A DNA stretch of 64,000 bases from positions 70,598,890-70,662,889 of the forward strand of contig ML679961.1 of assembly GCA_007922225.1 (NCBI GenBank). The letters are read 5' to 3'. The position numbers and the translations under genes were made by a program. Shown one piece after another: positions 1 through 11,545 of the stretch (position 1 is its first letter; the number at the start of each line of letters is the position of its first letter). Under the pieces are notes generated by a model, which saw nothing but the letters and a program-made list of their open reading frames with translations, was not told where the DNA came from and made no database searches. This stretch comes from Emydura subglobosa (Eukaryota; Chordata; Testudines; Chelidae).

Positions 1-230
1 CCTGCTGCCCAATTAAGAAGCTATGGGCCCAATGTGAGATGCTAGTGCTTACCATCTCCTGGAAGGTGATGAACACCCGCAAGTCCCCTTGGCTTCAGTG
101 GGAGTGAACAATGCTCACCAGCTTCCAGCAGCCTCCTACAGGATCAGGCTGTAACAGGTCTGCCTTTCAATTCAAACACAGCTATAGGCAGGTCTGAAGA
201 TGAAGCCTGCAAAGGATCAAGAGCCTAATG

Positions 231-423
231 CAGGGGAAGTCAATAGGCGGACCATGGGCCAAATCCGGACCGCCAGATGCTTTCGAATTGACCGTGAAAT
301 CTTTTTATTTACTTATCATCATCGTCGTTGTTATTTTTGTATTATTTTCTCTGGCGTTTGGACCTTGACTATACCTTGACCAAGAAGTTTGGACCTTGAC
401 AAAAAATAGATTGATTACCCTGG
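231..423. mobile_element. hAT-like MITE, about 193 bp
   Basis: The left end reads CAGGGGAAGTCAAT, and the right end read in reverse is close to CAGGGTAATCAAT, so the ends form an imperfect terminal inverted repeat of the hAT type. The flanking octamers GCCTAATG (223-230) and GTCTAACG (424-431) match at 6 of 8 positions and differ only by transitions, as expected of an old 8-bp target duplication. The interior repeats a phrase like GGACCTTGAC three times. I recognise the interior as a common reptile interspersed repeat. No coding capacity is seen. Confidence 0.6.
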
Positions 424-2545
424 GTCTAACGCAATGCCCCATGAAGTCATTTGGATTCTTTCCATTGACTTGAGTGGTGGCTGGATTGGGCCCTAAACAA
501 GTTCATGCATTGTGTGGAAAGCCCATTACATATGCAGGGTTTAGATGGCATTATGTGCACGGGCTGGAAAGCTGTGCATGTGGCAGGGTCTTTTAGCATG
601 TGAGGATTTTGCACCCAGGGCTCCCTATCCTTCATTTTGGATTCTTCTGCAACTTCAGTTTTAAAGTGAGTGGCCATGCTTTTATAAAGTGTAGGTAAAG
701 CACTGACACCTATAAAATGCTGACCGCACCTTAGGTTTATCCATGGTGAATGGCACTCGTTCGCTAAAACCAGCTGGGCTTGTTTAAAATTAAAAGTTGA
801 TTTATATGTATATTTTTAAGTTAACATTCTCTTTTAAGTTTTTTATATATGGAGCTATTTAAAAGTGCTTCATATAACAAAGGACTAAAATGCCCACTAA
901 AGACAGATTTGAAAACCCATATAAACAGAGCAGTTAAATCTACCAGGCCTTGGAAAATTCATATCGAAGGCATGATTCTCTCCTCACTTACACCAGTTTT
1001 ACACCAGTATAACTCTCCATTTACTTCAGTAGAATTACTCCAGATTTATTCCAGTGTGAGTGAGATCAGAATCACACCCTAATATTGATCATTCTGTGAA
1101 TAAAGATGGATAAAAATCCATGTAATAAAACAGAAAGGGTCACTGTCAATTTAAACATCAGATATTAGAAACAAACATTTATTTGTCAATTGTAGTAACA
1201 ATGATGTAAAAAGAAACCATTTTAAAAATCCATTTTGAATTTCCACCATTTATGTTTATTTTTTACATTTCCTTCAGCTTGGGCAATGAAAATCAAAGAA
1301 ATCAGTTTTACTTTTGTTTATTGTAAAATAGAAAAAGTATAATAATAATTTTCCTCAAAGTATCCTTAAAAAAAACCAACAACAGAGACCTTGAAACAAT
1401 CGAATCCTATGTTTAGTTATCACCTCTTTCCTGAGGAACAGTGTTAAAAAAAAAAAAAAGTTTTAACAGTCCATTTAAACTGTGGCAATCTCACAGTCCT
1501 GCTGTTATTTCATGATAAAAACTTTAAAAGATCCTTTTTTTTGCACCATTAGGTCTTGTCTTCTCTCTCTAAGACCTCAATCCTGCATTGTGATCTCACA
1601 TAGGTACAGCCATCTGACCCCACCTTATATACTACTGGATCAGGGCCCAAGACTGTAAACCCCTTGGGAAAGGAATGATTTTGTTTTGTGCACTATATAG
1701 TGCCAAACACATTGTGGAGGTGACACAAATAATTGTAAATATAATAAATGATAATAGCAAAAGTCAGTTTGCTTTCAGGTTCTCAGGGATGCAATGTGTG
1801 GGTTCCAAACACTGCAGAGGTGTGTGTATTTCTCTAAAAATCAACTGTTTCCACTGGAACTTTATGACAAAACTTAATGGAAACTTTAAGTGAAATTCTG
1901 ACCCCACTGACGTCGGTGGGAGTTTTGCTATTGTCTTCAATGTGGCCAGAATTTCACCCTTTTACTTTTGTTCCCTGACAGGGTTTGGAGAGGCCTGTTT
2001 TAAAATTCAAAATTATGAACCAAAACACAACTTGACCCTGAGTAATATTTTCATAAAATGAAGAGTCCAAGTCCCACTGATTTTCTGTGACCTGTAGGCT
2101 CCAAAGGGTGGGATTCCAAGGTGGAATTTGCTGCATAAATGCCACTTTAAGTCCAACATTTAGGTGCCAATGGCATTCACAAGCCCCTGCTCTGCTACTG
2201 CCTAACCTATGGGCACCTATATTTCTGCCATTAAAATTCCAAGGTGCCTAAATTTTGGCAGCTGGGCATGTGCCCAGCACTTAGCCCAGACATCACCCAG
2301 CAGTTTGGGACTTAATTTATGCCTAAACTCCAGCGTGATTCACCCACTAGGTGTTCCCCTGCCGGTCTTGCTTGTAAGGCCTGATCTGGTAGGCATGATC
2401 TCAGCACATCTAAACCCACACAAAATAACCAGGAAGAGGAAGAAGTGGTGGTTCCCCCACCCCATCCTTACACCCTTTAGCCCAGTGGACCCAAGATGCA
2501 CCCAAGATGTGTGACGCTCAGATTCAACCCCTTCCTTCTGCCTGA
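424..2545. other. Non-coding DNA, no gene seen
   Basis: This is AT-rich DNA with only short chance ORFs. It holds an A13 run near 1447-1459. Two degenerate fragments of sauropsid interspersed repeat occur: one with 'acaccagt' copies at about 985-1060, and one at about 1896-1960 (listed separately). A stretch at about 2160-2310 repeats a phrase like 'ggtgcctaaattttgg' and looks like old repeat. If the tetraspanin assignment is right, this is intron 3 or a later intron. Confidence 0.5.
1896..1960 (+). repeat. Fragment of common sauropsid interspersed repeat
   Basis: It contains the phrase GGGAGTTTTGCTATTGTCTT followed by CAATG and 'atttcaccc'. A near-identical phrase recurs at 59447-59475 on the same strand. 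Related short pieces with 'cattgacttca' occur near 17270 and 21170. The family name is not known to me. It is non-coding. Confidence 0.45.
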
Positions 2546-2760
2546 TGTGGAGCAGAGATTTAAACTTGGGTTTCCCCCATTCCTAGGAGTACCCCCTAAC
2601 CACTGGGCTACGGGGATTCTGGGACAGGTCTCTCCTGATGAAGCTGTTCCACTGTGGATAAATAAATATTCATTGGGTCAGATAAAGAAGGACTCTGTAA
2701 CCTAGTTGTTAGGGCTTCATCTTAAAGGTGTGAGGCCCAGGTTCCAGTCCCCCTGGCTCC
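2546..2760. repeat. Two tRNA-like SINE modules in inverted orientation
   Basis: At 2546-2610 the minus strand reads a tRNA-like head (GCCCAGTGGTTAGGG, then a 'gacccaggttcaa'-like segment). At 2700-2752 the plus strand reads a similar head (CCTAGTTGTTAGGGC, then GCCCAGGTTCCAGTCCCC). The second resembles Pol III A-box and B-box spacing. The modules face each other across about 90 bp. They are probably SINE-derived, and neither folds into a credible functional tRNA. Confidence 0.5.
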
Positions 2761-3589
2761 AATTAATAGATAATTATTTGCACCTAGGTGAACAGCTCCA
2801 ACAGGGGAAATTGAGAGAGGTCTCAGCATTGTAGTACCTAAGTCTCCCTTGTGAATGCCCCTCCCCTCCCCCCTGATTTAGGCTAAGTCACTAATGTGCT
2901 TTAAAGAATCTGAATGCCACCCATCAGACAGGATATGGATTTTCCCTTGAGAAACCAGAACATTGGGGATTGCTGGGTTAGAAGGTGAAAAACATATGCT
3001 CAGCATTCTGCTTGCCTTCCTTTCTTTTGCATAATTTACCCACCCAGGCACTTATCCTATGGAGACGGAGCACAGCCTTTTTACTAAAGCTTGTCTGTTT
3101 CTTAAGTGCAGACTTTGAAACTAATATTACAGTTAGTAATAATCCTAACTGACTGCCTTTGGCTGGGTCTGAAACAGAAGAGTCATTTGAATATAAAGTG
3201 AAACCTTTATTTTGACAGCAGTGATCCCAGAGGAAATTGTTCAGCGTTTGTGTGTGATTTTTATGAGACTTGGCCTAAAACAAAGCCCAAAGCTAGAACA
3301 GGGCATGTTTTCCAGAAAAATAACCAATTCCCCTTGGTGGCTGTTAAATTGTAGTTTGTCCCAAACATCTGAAGTTCAGATGAATGTTAAATATTGGGCT
3401 GCATGATCTACTTTCTTTTTTTAAATAAATAAATAAATAATTACATAAAAACAAACAGGATAAAAGTCAGCAAGATGTTCCTGACCCCATATTCATTTTC
3501 CCCTTTGTCTGAGGCTAATAATGGGGTCAATCAGGTTTCTGCACATTGAAGTATCATACCAGGTGGAAGCAAAGGCCCTAACAACAGCA
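2761..3589. other. Non-coding DNA, no gene seen
   Basis: No exon or clear repeat recognised. A short AAAT/TAAA microsatellite lies at about 3422-3440, and the sequence is AT-rich around it. Confidence 0.4.
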
Positions 3590-3825
3590 ACATCATCATC
3601 ATCATCTCCTCTCTTCTACATAGTGCTTTTCATCCATGGAGCTCAAGGCGCTTTACAAAGGAAGGCAAGCATCATTTTTCCAATTTGAGGGAACTGAGGC
3701 ACTGAGAGTTGAAGTGTCTTGCTCAAGGTCAAACAGCAGGACAGTGGCAGAGCTGGGTATAGAACCTCAGGATCCTGACTCCTAGCCCAGTGCCTTATTG
3801 ACTAGCCTACATTGCCCCCCCCCTT
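3590..3825 (+). repeat. MIR-like SINE
   Basis: The order of phrases matches the MIR/CORE-SINE type: 'tagtgcttttcatcc', 'aaggcgctttacaaag', 'gggaactgaggcac', 'cttgctcaaggtcaaacagc', 'agtggcagagctgggtatagaacc' and 'gactcctagcccagtgcc'. It is preceded by a CATCAT run. Copies of the same kind are recognisable at 30236-30840 in this window. It is non-coding. Confidence 0.75.
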
Positions 3826-6584
3826 TTTGCCCAGTGAGGGAATTCATTGACTCTCTAATATGTGTGCTAACATATTATCACTAAAACATGAACACATCTT
3901 GCAGAGAACGAAAGACATTCCATGGGGAGCTGTTACCCACAACACACTAAGCCCCATCTTTATTTAAAAAAAAAAAAATTAAAAAAAAAAAAAAAATCAA
4001 GAATTCCTTCCGTGTTCCTCCCACCCAGGCCTTTGAGGGGCAGAGAAGATGCAGGTCCTATGCAAAAGACAAGGCACTGTTTGGGCTCTGTTTCTATCTC
4101 AATGTGTTCTTCACAGAAGGTGTTGATCATACAGAGTGGGATAACCAGCACCACAATGAAGTGGAGTGCTGCATCTCCACAAACCTCCTTGCCTCCCAGA
4201 GGAAACTTTGAGGCTACCTGGAACAGGTGAGGAAAACAAGTCTGATTCCTGATCGCCACGCATTTCAGGATCCACTTCAAAGCCTCCCTTCTTGTGTTCA
4301 ACTAGTCTCACAGACCAGGTCTCTCTTCTCTATCCTCTCCCCTCCCCTCCTCTCGATCCAGTTCCCTCTCTGTCCACTTCACACAGTTCCCATTGCTGCT
4401 GAGGTGAGAGCAGGAGTGGCAGAGAAGGAGGCTATCTGGAACACCCCATTCCTCTCTCTCTCTACCTCACTAACTCTTCATCTCATTTCAAATCTCAGCA
4501 GAAAACAACTTTTTCCTCCCTTGGCCTTGATTCTTCATTTCTTTTTCTCCCACCACTATTAATTATTTAACTCCATAACTGTATTATTTAACTCTGTAGA
4601 GTGTTCTGGGAGCTAGTTTGCAGCCAAGAGACTCTACAAGATAAAGTTGTATTGCACTGTCTGCAAAGGGAGCAGTTGGAGTCTATCCATTACTTCTGTG
4701 TCACTTGATGCACCTAGCGACTGTGGTCATACAGAGTAGAGTGCTGACTGCAACAGCATCACTCAATTTAAGAAGTTTCCAAGAAAAGCCATTTGCGTGC
4801 ATCTGCATTCCACATTGCACTCTGGAAAGTAACCACATTGCTGCTTCTCAGGATAACATTTGAACAACTTGTCACTGAAATGAGCTATTTCAACAACATT
4901 GACCTTCATTCCTACATCTCTGCTACCATGTCTGGGTTGTCCCATCATTTGCACATGCCTCAATACCAGGGGAGAGAAAAGGTATCTGAGCACTACCTTA
5001 TACAAATGGTTCAAAGACTTACTCCAGACATAGGTTCAAACAGAGATCAAGCCTTGTCCCTCTGGCAGACAGGCAGGCTATCCAGCCACCCAGCCTTGTA
5101 TAAAACAAGTCACAAAGAATTCCCAAACCACAACATACACAAGGTGGGACTATTTAAAAAAAAAAACAACAGAAAATGAGGTTTTGTTCAGAAGAAGCCT
5201 GCGGAGAGAACAAACACTATGCTTAACACGTGGATAGCGGTCTCCTGTGACTCAGTGTCTATGAATGGGAAATGGGTAGAATATCTAAGGTCTTTCACAA
5301 CTTCTTGTTCATAAACCAGTAATTTGACTGCAGTAGGAGATGTCCACCTTTAGACACAATAGGTTTTCTAAAAGATTGTTCATGTCTCAGCTGGCCATTT
5401 TGATGGGAGCTTCATCTGGTTCTTGTTACTTCGTCAGATTTTCACACACTAGTCCCATTCGAAGCCACTGCTATTGAAAATAACCAGCCAATGGGCTGAT
5501 CTTCAGTGGGAGTTGAGAGTACTGGTACCTGGCAGGATTGAGCCCTACAGGAATAAGACAGGCTGACAAGCTACATTAGGGATCTGCTCACCTAGTGACT
5601 CTCAGTGACAATAATAAATTACATATGCACAGCAAGAGAGAATAGAGCGAAGAATTTGCTCCTGCAGTCATTCCACACGTGGAACTCACGTTGAGGTCTG
5701 TGGGAGATTTTCCTGCATGAGGACTAAAGGATCAGACCCACTGGGCCCTGGTTCCTCTCACTTACACATGCAAATCAGGAATAAAACTCCACTTGGGTAA
5801 TGGAATTACACTGGTGTAAGTGAAAGGAGCATCAGGTCCAAATGTTTATCTACTTTCTGGTAGTTTCCCATACTCTGTTCCAGAGCTGGGCGCAGTCAGT
5901 CACTACACGCTGTCTCTTATCTCCCCAAGAGCCTACTGTTTAATGTTTAGTTATCTGTCCCCTATAAAGATAAACCTGAAGTAGCAATACCTGAATCTGC
6001 AGAGCAGTGTGCGGTGGGGAAGGCAGCACTTCTACGTGTGAGGTCCACTTCTTGTGCTTTCCTGGAGGAATCCTCTAAAGAACTCATAACACCAGAGTTG
6101 TATTGACCAGACCCTCCCAGACCCCCCATGGTGTAATCTCTATTTACAAAACTGCAACTATTCCCACTAAGGCACAATCTCACTCTCATTTGGAATAGAG
6201 CGACCCGCACTGTTTACAAAGCACTCTTCTTTCCCTACTGCTTGGTTGTGAAGCAAGGATACAAAGACCACCCGCTTATAACAAAAAGAGGAAAAAGTCT
6301 ACCCCTTTCTCTCTCCACAGACAACCCTCTACTGTACAAATATAGTAATGTTTTGCTATCAGCTTTCTAACTATTTCCTCTCTCCTTGGCTTATAAAACT
6401 GTTTTACAGATAACAATGTAGCCTGGCTGGAGTAAATCAAATAGGCCTCCTCATATTACAAGGTCCTTCTCCACTTGCTCATTCATTCGTTTCTGCTACA
6501 TTCAGTATGTGAGCAGTGACAAATGTACACATTTTTTATTAATGTGTATATTGCAGGAGTGCTCAGAAGCCTCACTATGACAGG
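3826..6584. other. Non-coding DNA, no gene seen
   Basis: Poly-A runs sit at 3966-3978 and 3981-3996, and a pyrimidine-rich block (CCTCTCC/CTCTCTC) at about 4315-4480. A 128-codon plus-strand frame is open at 4793-5179, but no splice pattern, domain or homology is recognised. A piece at about 5750-5830 ('cactggtgtaagtgaaaggagcatcagg') looks like old interspersed repeat. Confidence 0.4.
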
Positions 6585-7048
6585 CACTGCACTGCCAGAG
6601 TGAAAGGAGGCCCCTGCCCCCAACAGTCTAAGACAAGACACAACAGAGAGTTGAAACAAACAATTGGAAGGGAAATGAGAAGTAAAATGAGGAACCAACA
6701 ACAACAAGGTGAGTCTGCACAGGCAAAATAAATAAGATAAATACAAGACATCACCAGTGGCCATCTGATGATTATCCACTATTAGCTGGTAGCTTTGTAT
6801 GGTCATCACAGCGGAATTTTGAGCTGAGGAGGGACTTGAAGGGGTACATGATTTTGCCTTTATGGACTAGTTCAATGAGGTGTTCAATGCACAAGGGAAA
6901 CATGAAAGAAAATGCAAAGGCACTTGTAGGAGAGACAGACAAACAGGTAAAGGAGGCTGCAATCACAGATAGAGCATAGTAGGCAGGGGGCAATGCAATA
7001 GAAGCAACACAGACTAAGGAGGAAGGCGCTAAGTTGTGACAAGCTTTA
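6585..7048 (+). repeat. Left part of an old interspersed repeat split by Harbinger
   Basis: It starts with phrases such as 'ggcccctgcccccaacagtctaagacaagacacaacag' in pieces, and continues through 'gagctgaggagggacttgaagg' to 'gacaagcttta'. Its continuation resumes right after the Harbinger element ('ggggagccagtggagggacc', 'ccaagaagatgatcttaccagcagcattatgaatggg'). I recognise the consensus as a widespread old amniote repeat but cannot name the family. A related start is seen at 21675-21810. Confidence 0.55.
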
Positions 7049-7639
7049 AGCCATGTCTACACTACAAACTGGTCAATGTAAACTATGTAGGCATAAAGCT
7101 GCCGCAGTTACTATATCGCTTGTGTGCATGCAGACTTAGTTCCTTGCATTGGGACTACATATATTCACCAGGAGTGGTTGTGTTGATACACAGTGTGGTG
7201 CACCATGGGCAGGCATCCCAGTGTGCCACCCACCATCCTATAGTGCACTGTCTTTTGGAAAATTTAGGCAATGCATGGTGGGGCAGAAATGAGTTGAGCA
7301 GGGGTCACTGGGAGTGAGGGGTCAAAGTCCCATCATGCAACTTTCTCAATCCCATAATGGCATCCATATCCCATAATTTTCACACCTTTTTAGGATCCCA
7401 CAAACCTGTGTGTCACTTCTCGCTGTCCACCATCTCTGGCAGAAGCAAGAAGCCTACACAGCTCTGCATTATTTTCATGAATGTTGCAAACACAGGATGA
7501 ACAATCCTCCAGTATTTGCAGAGCTGCAGGAAGAACCTCAGCAATAGGGGCATGTCTATTTCTTTGTGGACAGATTAATGCAGACATAGCAAAAAACAAT
7601 TCAAGGATGTTGGTGGAGTTCACAGAACAGCTGCAGATG

Positions 7640-8527
7640 GTGCTGGGCAACTGTTAGGTCTGAGAAATGAGCATCGAGTGCTGGCATTGCATCATAATGC
7701 AGGTCTGGACGATGAGCAGTAGTTGCACAACTTTCATATGTCAGAGGCCAGATTCCTGGATCTGCATGCCGAGCTATGGACACCAGAATGAGAGCTGCAC
7801 TGACAGTGGAGAAGCAAGGGGCGATCACACTGTGGAAACTTGCAATGCCTGGTTGCTACTGGTCAGTGGGAAATCATTTTGGAGCTGGAAAACCCACAGT
7901 GGGGACCGTTGTCACGCAAGTGTTTTGGGCCATTAAACATTCCCTGCTATGCAGGACTGTGACTCTTGGCAATGTGCAGGACGTAGTTGATAGATTTGCA
8001 GCAATGGGGTTCCTGAAGTACAGAAGGCACACACATCTGTATTTTGGCACCAGTCCACCTTGCCACAGAGCACATCAATAGAAAGGGCTACTTTTCTGTG
8101 GTTATGCAAGCATTGGTGAATCATCATCAACATTTCATCGACATCAGTGTGGGCTGGTCAGGGAAAGTGCAAGATGCTCGCATCTTCAAGAACAAAGGAC
8201 AGTTCAGAAAGCTGCAGGCAGGGACATTCTTTCATTGCCGGAGGATTGTCATTTGCAATGCTGAAATACCAATAATGATTCAGACAGACCCAGCCTATTC
8301 TTTGCTCTCCTGGCTCGTGAAGCCATAAATTGGACGCTCTGACACCACCAAGGAAAGATTCAACCTCTTGCTCAGCAGGAAGCAGAATGACAGTTGAATG
8401 TGCTTTTGGTAGATTGAAGAGACACTGGTGTTGTTTACTCACAAGATTCGATTTCAATGAGAAAAATATCCCAGTGGTTGTGTCCTGCACAGTGGCTGCA
8501 AGCAAAGAGGGGAAAAGTTGCTACTGA
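7640..8527 (+). pseudogene. Harbinger (HARBI1-like) transposase pseudogene
   Basis: This is a relic of the nuclease that cuts and pastes the element. The order of homology is an N-terminal segment with 'FLDLHAEL'-like reading (about 7700-7790), a helix-turn-helix region with ALTVEK, ITLWKLAMPGCY and VGNHFGAGKPTVG (7800-7910), then the DDE domain. In the DDE domain, EGTHICILAP occurs where the family has DGTHI, so the first catalytic Asp is Glu (8023-8025). INRKGYFSVVMQALV and VGWSGKVQDARIF follow. The second Asp is in TDPAYSL (8287-8289), and the Glu is in VECAFGRLK (8396-8398). At least two frame changes (near 8040 and 8328) and an internal stop (near 7720) break it. It is clearly the transposase of the surrounding element, not a domesticated HARBI1 gene. 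Confidence 0.9.
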
Positions 8528-9180
8528 GGTGGAGGTGGAACAGCTGTCTGCTGAGTTTGAAGATCCAGACACAAAGATGAGTGGAAGAATTTAACGCGGA
8601 GCTATGCCTCGCAAGAGCGCTTTCATGGTTAGCCACCATAATGTGGGTATGGTTGACTGTGCTGTACCTAAGCATGAAGTTTTGGGGGCTGTTAAGAATG
8701 GTGTAGTGCTTGATGTGCATTTATGAACATAACACTTTTATATGCACCTATGGGTCTTTTAATGCACCTATGAGTTATGTGGGGCTTGAGATACAGTTAT
8801 AATTACTACACTGTGCTTTTCACTGAACATATGAGTTCTGTGATCCTGTACAATTACAAGTACTGGGTGTTTGAGTAGCACTAGGCATTCTGAAGTACAT
8901 GTTGTGAGTAATAAAGATGAATTTATTTCCCCAAAATAGAAATGTATTGTGTTTCAAAAACAGTGCAACAATCATGTGTAATTAAAAAAACAAGTACAAT
9001 ACAAACCTAAAAAATAAATGAATGGAACAGAACTTTAAAATGAGAAAGGTAGAAAACATTCCTATCCATTTCAGTCCGTTTTGGCTACCCATACACCAAC
9101 TGTGGCTCTCACAGGTCAGCGTACATGAAGCTGCGGTTGCCCTTACTGTCCCACAGCTGGGAGGGGTAGGGATGGGGCCT

Positions 9181-9573
9181 CTATTGCCATGTGGAATGTT
9201 GGGGGGTATAGAGAGGTGCTTTAATGGAGCTCCCCAGTGACTGCAAAGGGAGGCAAGCACATGATTGCTGTACCTTTAGGTCAACAAGAGCCTGCAGCAT
9301 TTGTGTTTGCTGCCTGAGAAGCCCTATTTTGTCCTGGTGCATCTCCCTTTCCTTTTCCTGTCGGGACTCTCTCCTGTCTGCTCTTTTCTTCTCCATACTG
9401 TCTGCCATATTCACCCTCCAGGCCCTCTTGTTCACGGTCCAATGCAGCACTGGCTTGCTGAATATATCCTCCCTAGTCCTCTTCTTTCTCCTCCCCAGCA
9501 GAGTCAAATGTTCTGCAGGTGTGAAGGGGGCACCACAATGGCAGCAGCCACACAGACAGATGTATCGTCGCAT
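9181..9573 (-). pseudogene. Harbinger Myb-like protein, C-terminal coiled-coil exon
   Basis: A 130-codon minus-strand frame contains RRKKRTREDIF, WRVNMADSMEKKRADRRE and a heptad-like tail ending LLRQQTQMLQALVDLKVQ. This basic-plus-coiled-coil pattern is typical of the C-terminal part of the Myb/SANT-like DNA-binding protein that accompanies Harbinger transposase and helps it reach the ends of the element. It lies opposite and downstream of the transposase, the usual tail-to-tail layout. The solo LTR at 9654-10647 now separates this part from the rest of the gene, probably within an intron. The start shown is the first Met of the open stretch and is not a real protein start. Confidence 0.7.
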
Positions 9574-9653
9574 TTACAGTCACAAAAGAAAGTGAAAAAT
9601 AATTTTCAGAGCTCCCGTCCCTTATTCCCATTAAAGTTATAAAGTAGACATGC

Positions 9654-10647
9654 TGTAATGGGGTGCCCCCTGGCCAGGTACATGTGCCTGCACTCTTAGA
9701 CTGTGCTGACCTCTGTTGGTGGTTTCTCAAGTGGGTTTTCAACAACTCAGCCCTCCAGCCCAGTCACACACACAGTCTGTCTCTGTATGTGAAACAAAAC
9801 AGACCCTGTCTGGGGTATACAATCCAACAGGGGCCTATCCTAGGACCCTTCCATTGGTATCTCCATAACCCACCCCGGGATCAGTCTTTAAATAGTCCTG
9901 GCCCTGGTATGGGTCCGTACCCCCAGGGCTTCCATCCTGGAAACACTGTCTTCTCCTTCTCTTGGCCTTTCACTGACCCCAGCTGGGCCACTAAACCATT
10001 TGATCCCCTTCTAGGGGTGTTCCACAGTTCAACATTCATCCCCTTTTGTGGGCCTTCTCAACTCCCTTTCTCAGGTCTTATGCCACTTCCCTAGTTGCTG
10101 ATTTGGTGGGGAGGAGAGGGAGGGGGAAGACCCAGGCTCATCCTCTACTCCAGGTCCCAGTCCAGGAACCCTATGAATAGCAGCCATGTGCTGCTATGTC
10201 CCCTTTAACTAGTCACTATGCTGTTACAGTTCCCTGAGCCACTTCCCCATGGCCCCAGCACCTTCACAAATGCTTCATCCTTACTGTAGGGCTTTTACTC
10301 AGTCCAAACAACCCAGAACAATACACGAGCACCCCCCTTGCTCCCCCAGACCCTGACAGCAACTGAGCTGTCCATGATTCTGCTACTCCTTCAGCAAGCT
10401 GGAACACAGTCCTCACTCCTGCAGCTCCAGGCAGCAACTGACTGTCTCTAAGTATTGCCACTCCTTTTATATGGCCCTGCTGGGTCCTGATTGACTGCTC
10501 CCTGAAGCCTTTCTCCAATTGGCTGCTTTCCTCGCAGCCACTCTAGGCAATCTGGAGGACATCTCTACTGCTCCTTTCTGGGATGGGGTGTGGTAGGATC
10601 CTGTGTTCTCCAGCCAGGGGCCTCTGTGCCTAGTCCACCCTGTCACA
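9654..10647 (-). mobile_element. Solo LTR (994 bp) inside the Harbinger element
   Basis: On the minus strand the block begins TGTGACAGGGTGGAC and ends CACCCCATTACA, with TG...CA termini. It is flanked by an exact 5-bp duplication, CATGC at 9649-9653 and 10648-10652. A TATA-like CCATATAAAAGG lies on the minus strand at about 10466-10477, about 175 bp from the 5' end, which sets the orientation. No gag or pol sequence is next to it, so it is a recombined solo LTR. A 5-bp duplication fits a Gypsy or ERV origin. It interrupts the Harbinger Myb-like gene and is therefore younger than the Harbinger insertion. Confidence 0.85.
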
Positions 10648-11299
10648 CATGCCTATTGACACTTCAGCTTTGGGTTGCCTCTGCACAGCACTGCTCTCCA
10701 GTCCCAGCCATGGTGAGTATGGCCCACCAGGGGCAAAGAGTGGGAGAGGAAAACGAGGAGGGATTATTCAATTGCATGAAACAACATAATTTCGGCCCTT
10801 ATTTCAGTGAGTACAAGCACAGGGCAATGGCAGTGAGAAATGGCACTAGTTTCCATAGGCGGTGGTAATTTTAGCTGTGGGTAACACAGGCGAGAGAGCA
10901 CAGCTGCTGCTGGCATCCCAAAGTCACCTGGGCTTGTATGCTTCTAGTCTGTGCATGCAATGGTGCCTGCCGAAGTTATCGCGAAGTGGCACGGTAAAGT
11001 GTCTTACTACGGAAGAAGCAATAAGGCTGCTATCCCTAGAAAGCTTCAGAAGAGGAGTGCACAGTACCTCCACGAAAGTTTCATCAAGATTTCTCAGAAG
11101 GGACATCCCTCTGTACATAAACCAACTGCTCTGCGTGGCGCCCCCACGTAGCACTACAGGGGAACGAAAAGCCGATCACAACTCTACCTCTGTTTGTTGC
11201 ACAGCTACTTCTTCTCGCATGAGTAAAATGATGAAAAGCCCATGTGTCTGTCTTGCTAACTTGGGGTTGGGCCAGGAGACATCTTTACATTTAAACATG

Positions 11300-11545
11300 G
11301 TAAGGAAAAAATGTGTGCACACACTTGCCCGAGGTTCCTTCCCCTGCATCAGGGTCCTTTGTGCTCAGCTGGCAGGACTGGTTAGACTGCTGAGGAGTCT
11401 CAAAAAGAATCCCAGCTCACAGAGTAGCTGGACCCCTCTGCCCCATCCCCCTCCTCCTCCTTGCTATTCATGGCACAATTCTGTGAGTTGGGCTCTTCTG
11501 AGGTATCCATGGGGATCTGCAGGGTGCTGGCAAGGTTTCTGCTAA
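11300..11545 (-). pseudogene. Harbinger Myb-like protein, acidic middle segment
   Basis: Reading the minus strand gives a segment with SQNCAMNSKEEEGDGAEGSS, then a stop soon after WDSF, and then DAGEGTSGK. Acidic, Ser/Thr-rich stretches ending in an 'AGEGTSG' phrase are usual between the Myb domain and the coiled coil of turtle Harbinger Myb-like proteins. It lies upstream of the coiled-coil exon on the same strand. In-frame stops show decay. I could not identify the Myb/SANT domain itself. It may be lost, or lie in the poorly readable 11550-12060 stretch. Confidence 0.5.

Noticed and set aside
2700..2752. Possible tRNA gene
   Set aside because: Has A-box-like and B-box-like pieces but no complete cloverleaf; it is a SINE head.
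3960..4301. 113-codon minus-strand frame ending in Phe/Lys runs
   Set aside because: The frame is created by the poly-A/T run and is not conserved-looking.
4793..5179. 128-codon plus-strand open frame
   Set aside because: No domain, no splice context, no recognisable homology, and the overlapping minus strand is also open. Chance in repeat-derived DNA is more likely.
9663..10094. 143-codon plus-strand frame
   Set aside because: It lies within the solo LTR and is antisense to it; the Pro/Ser-rich translation has no domain.
10862..11545. 227-codon plus-strand frame
   Set aside because: It is antisense to the Harbinger Myb-like segment for most of its length and covers several unrelated parts of the element; it is not a host gene.
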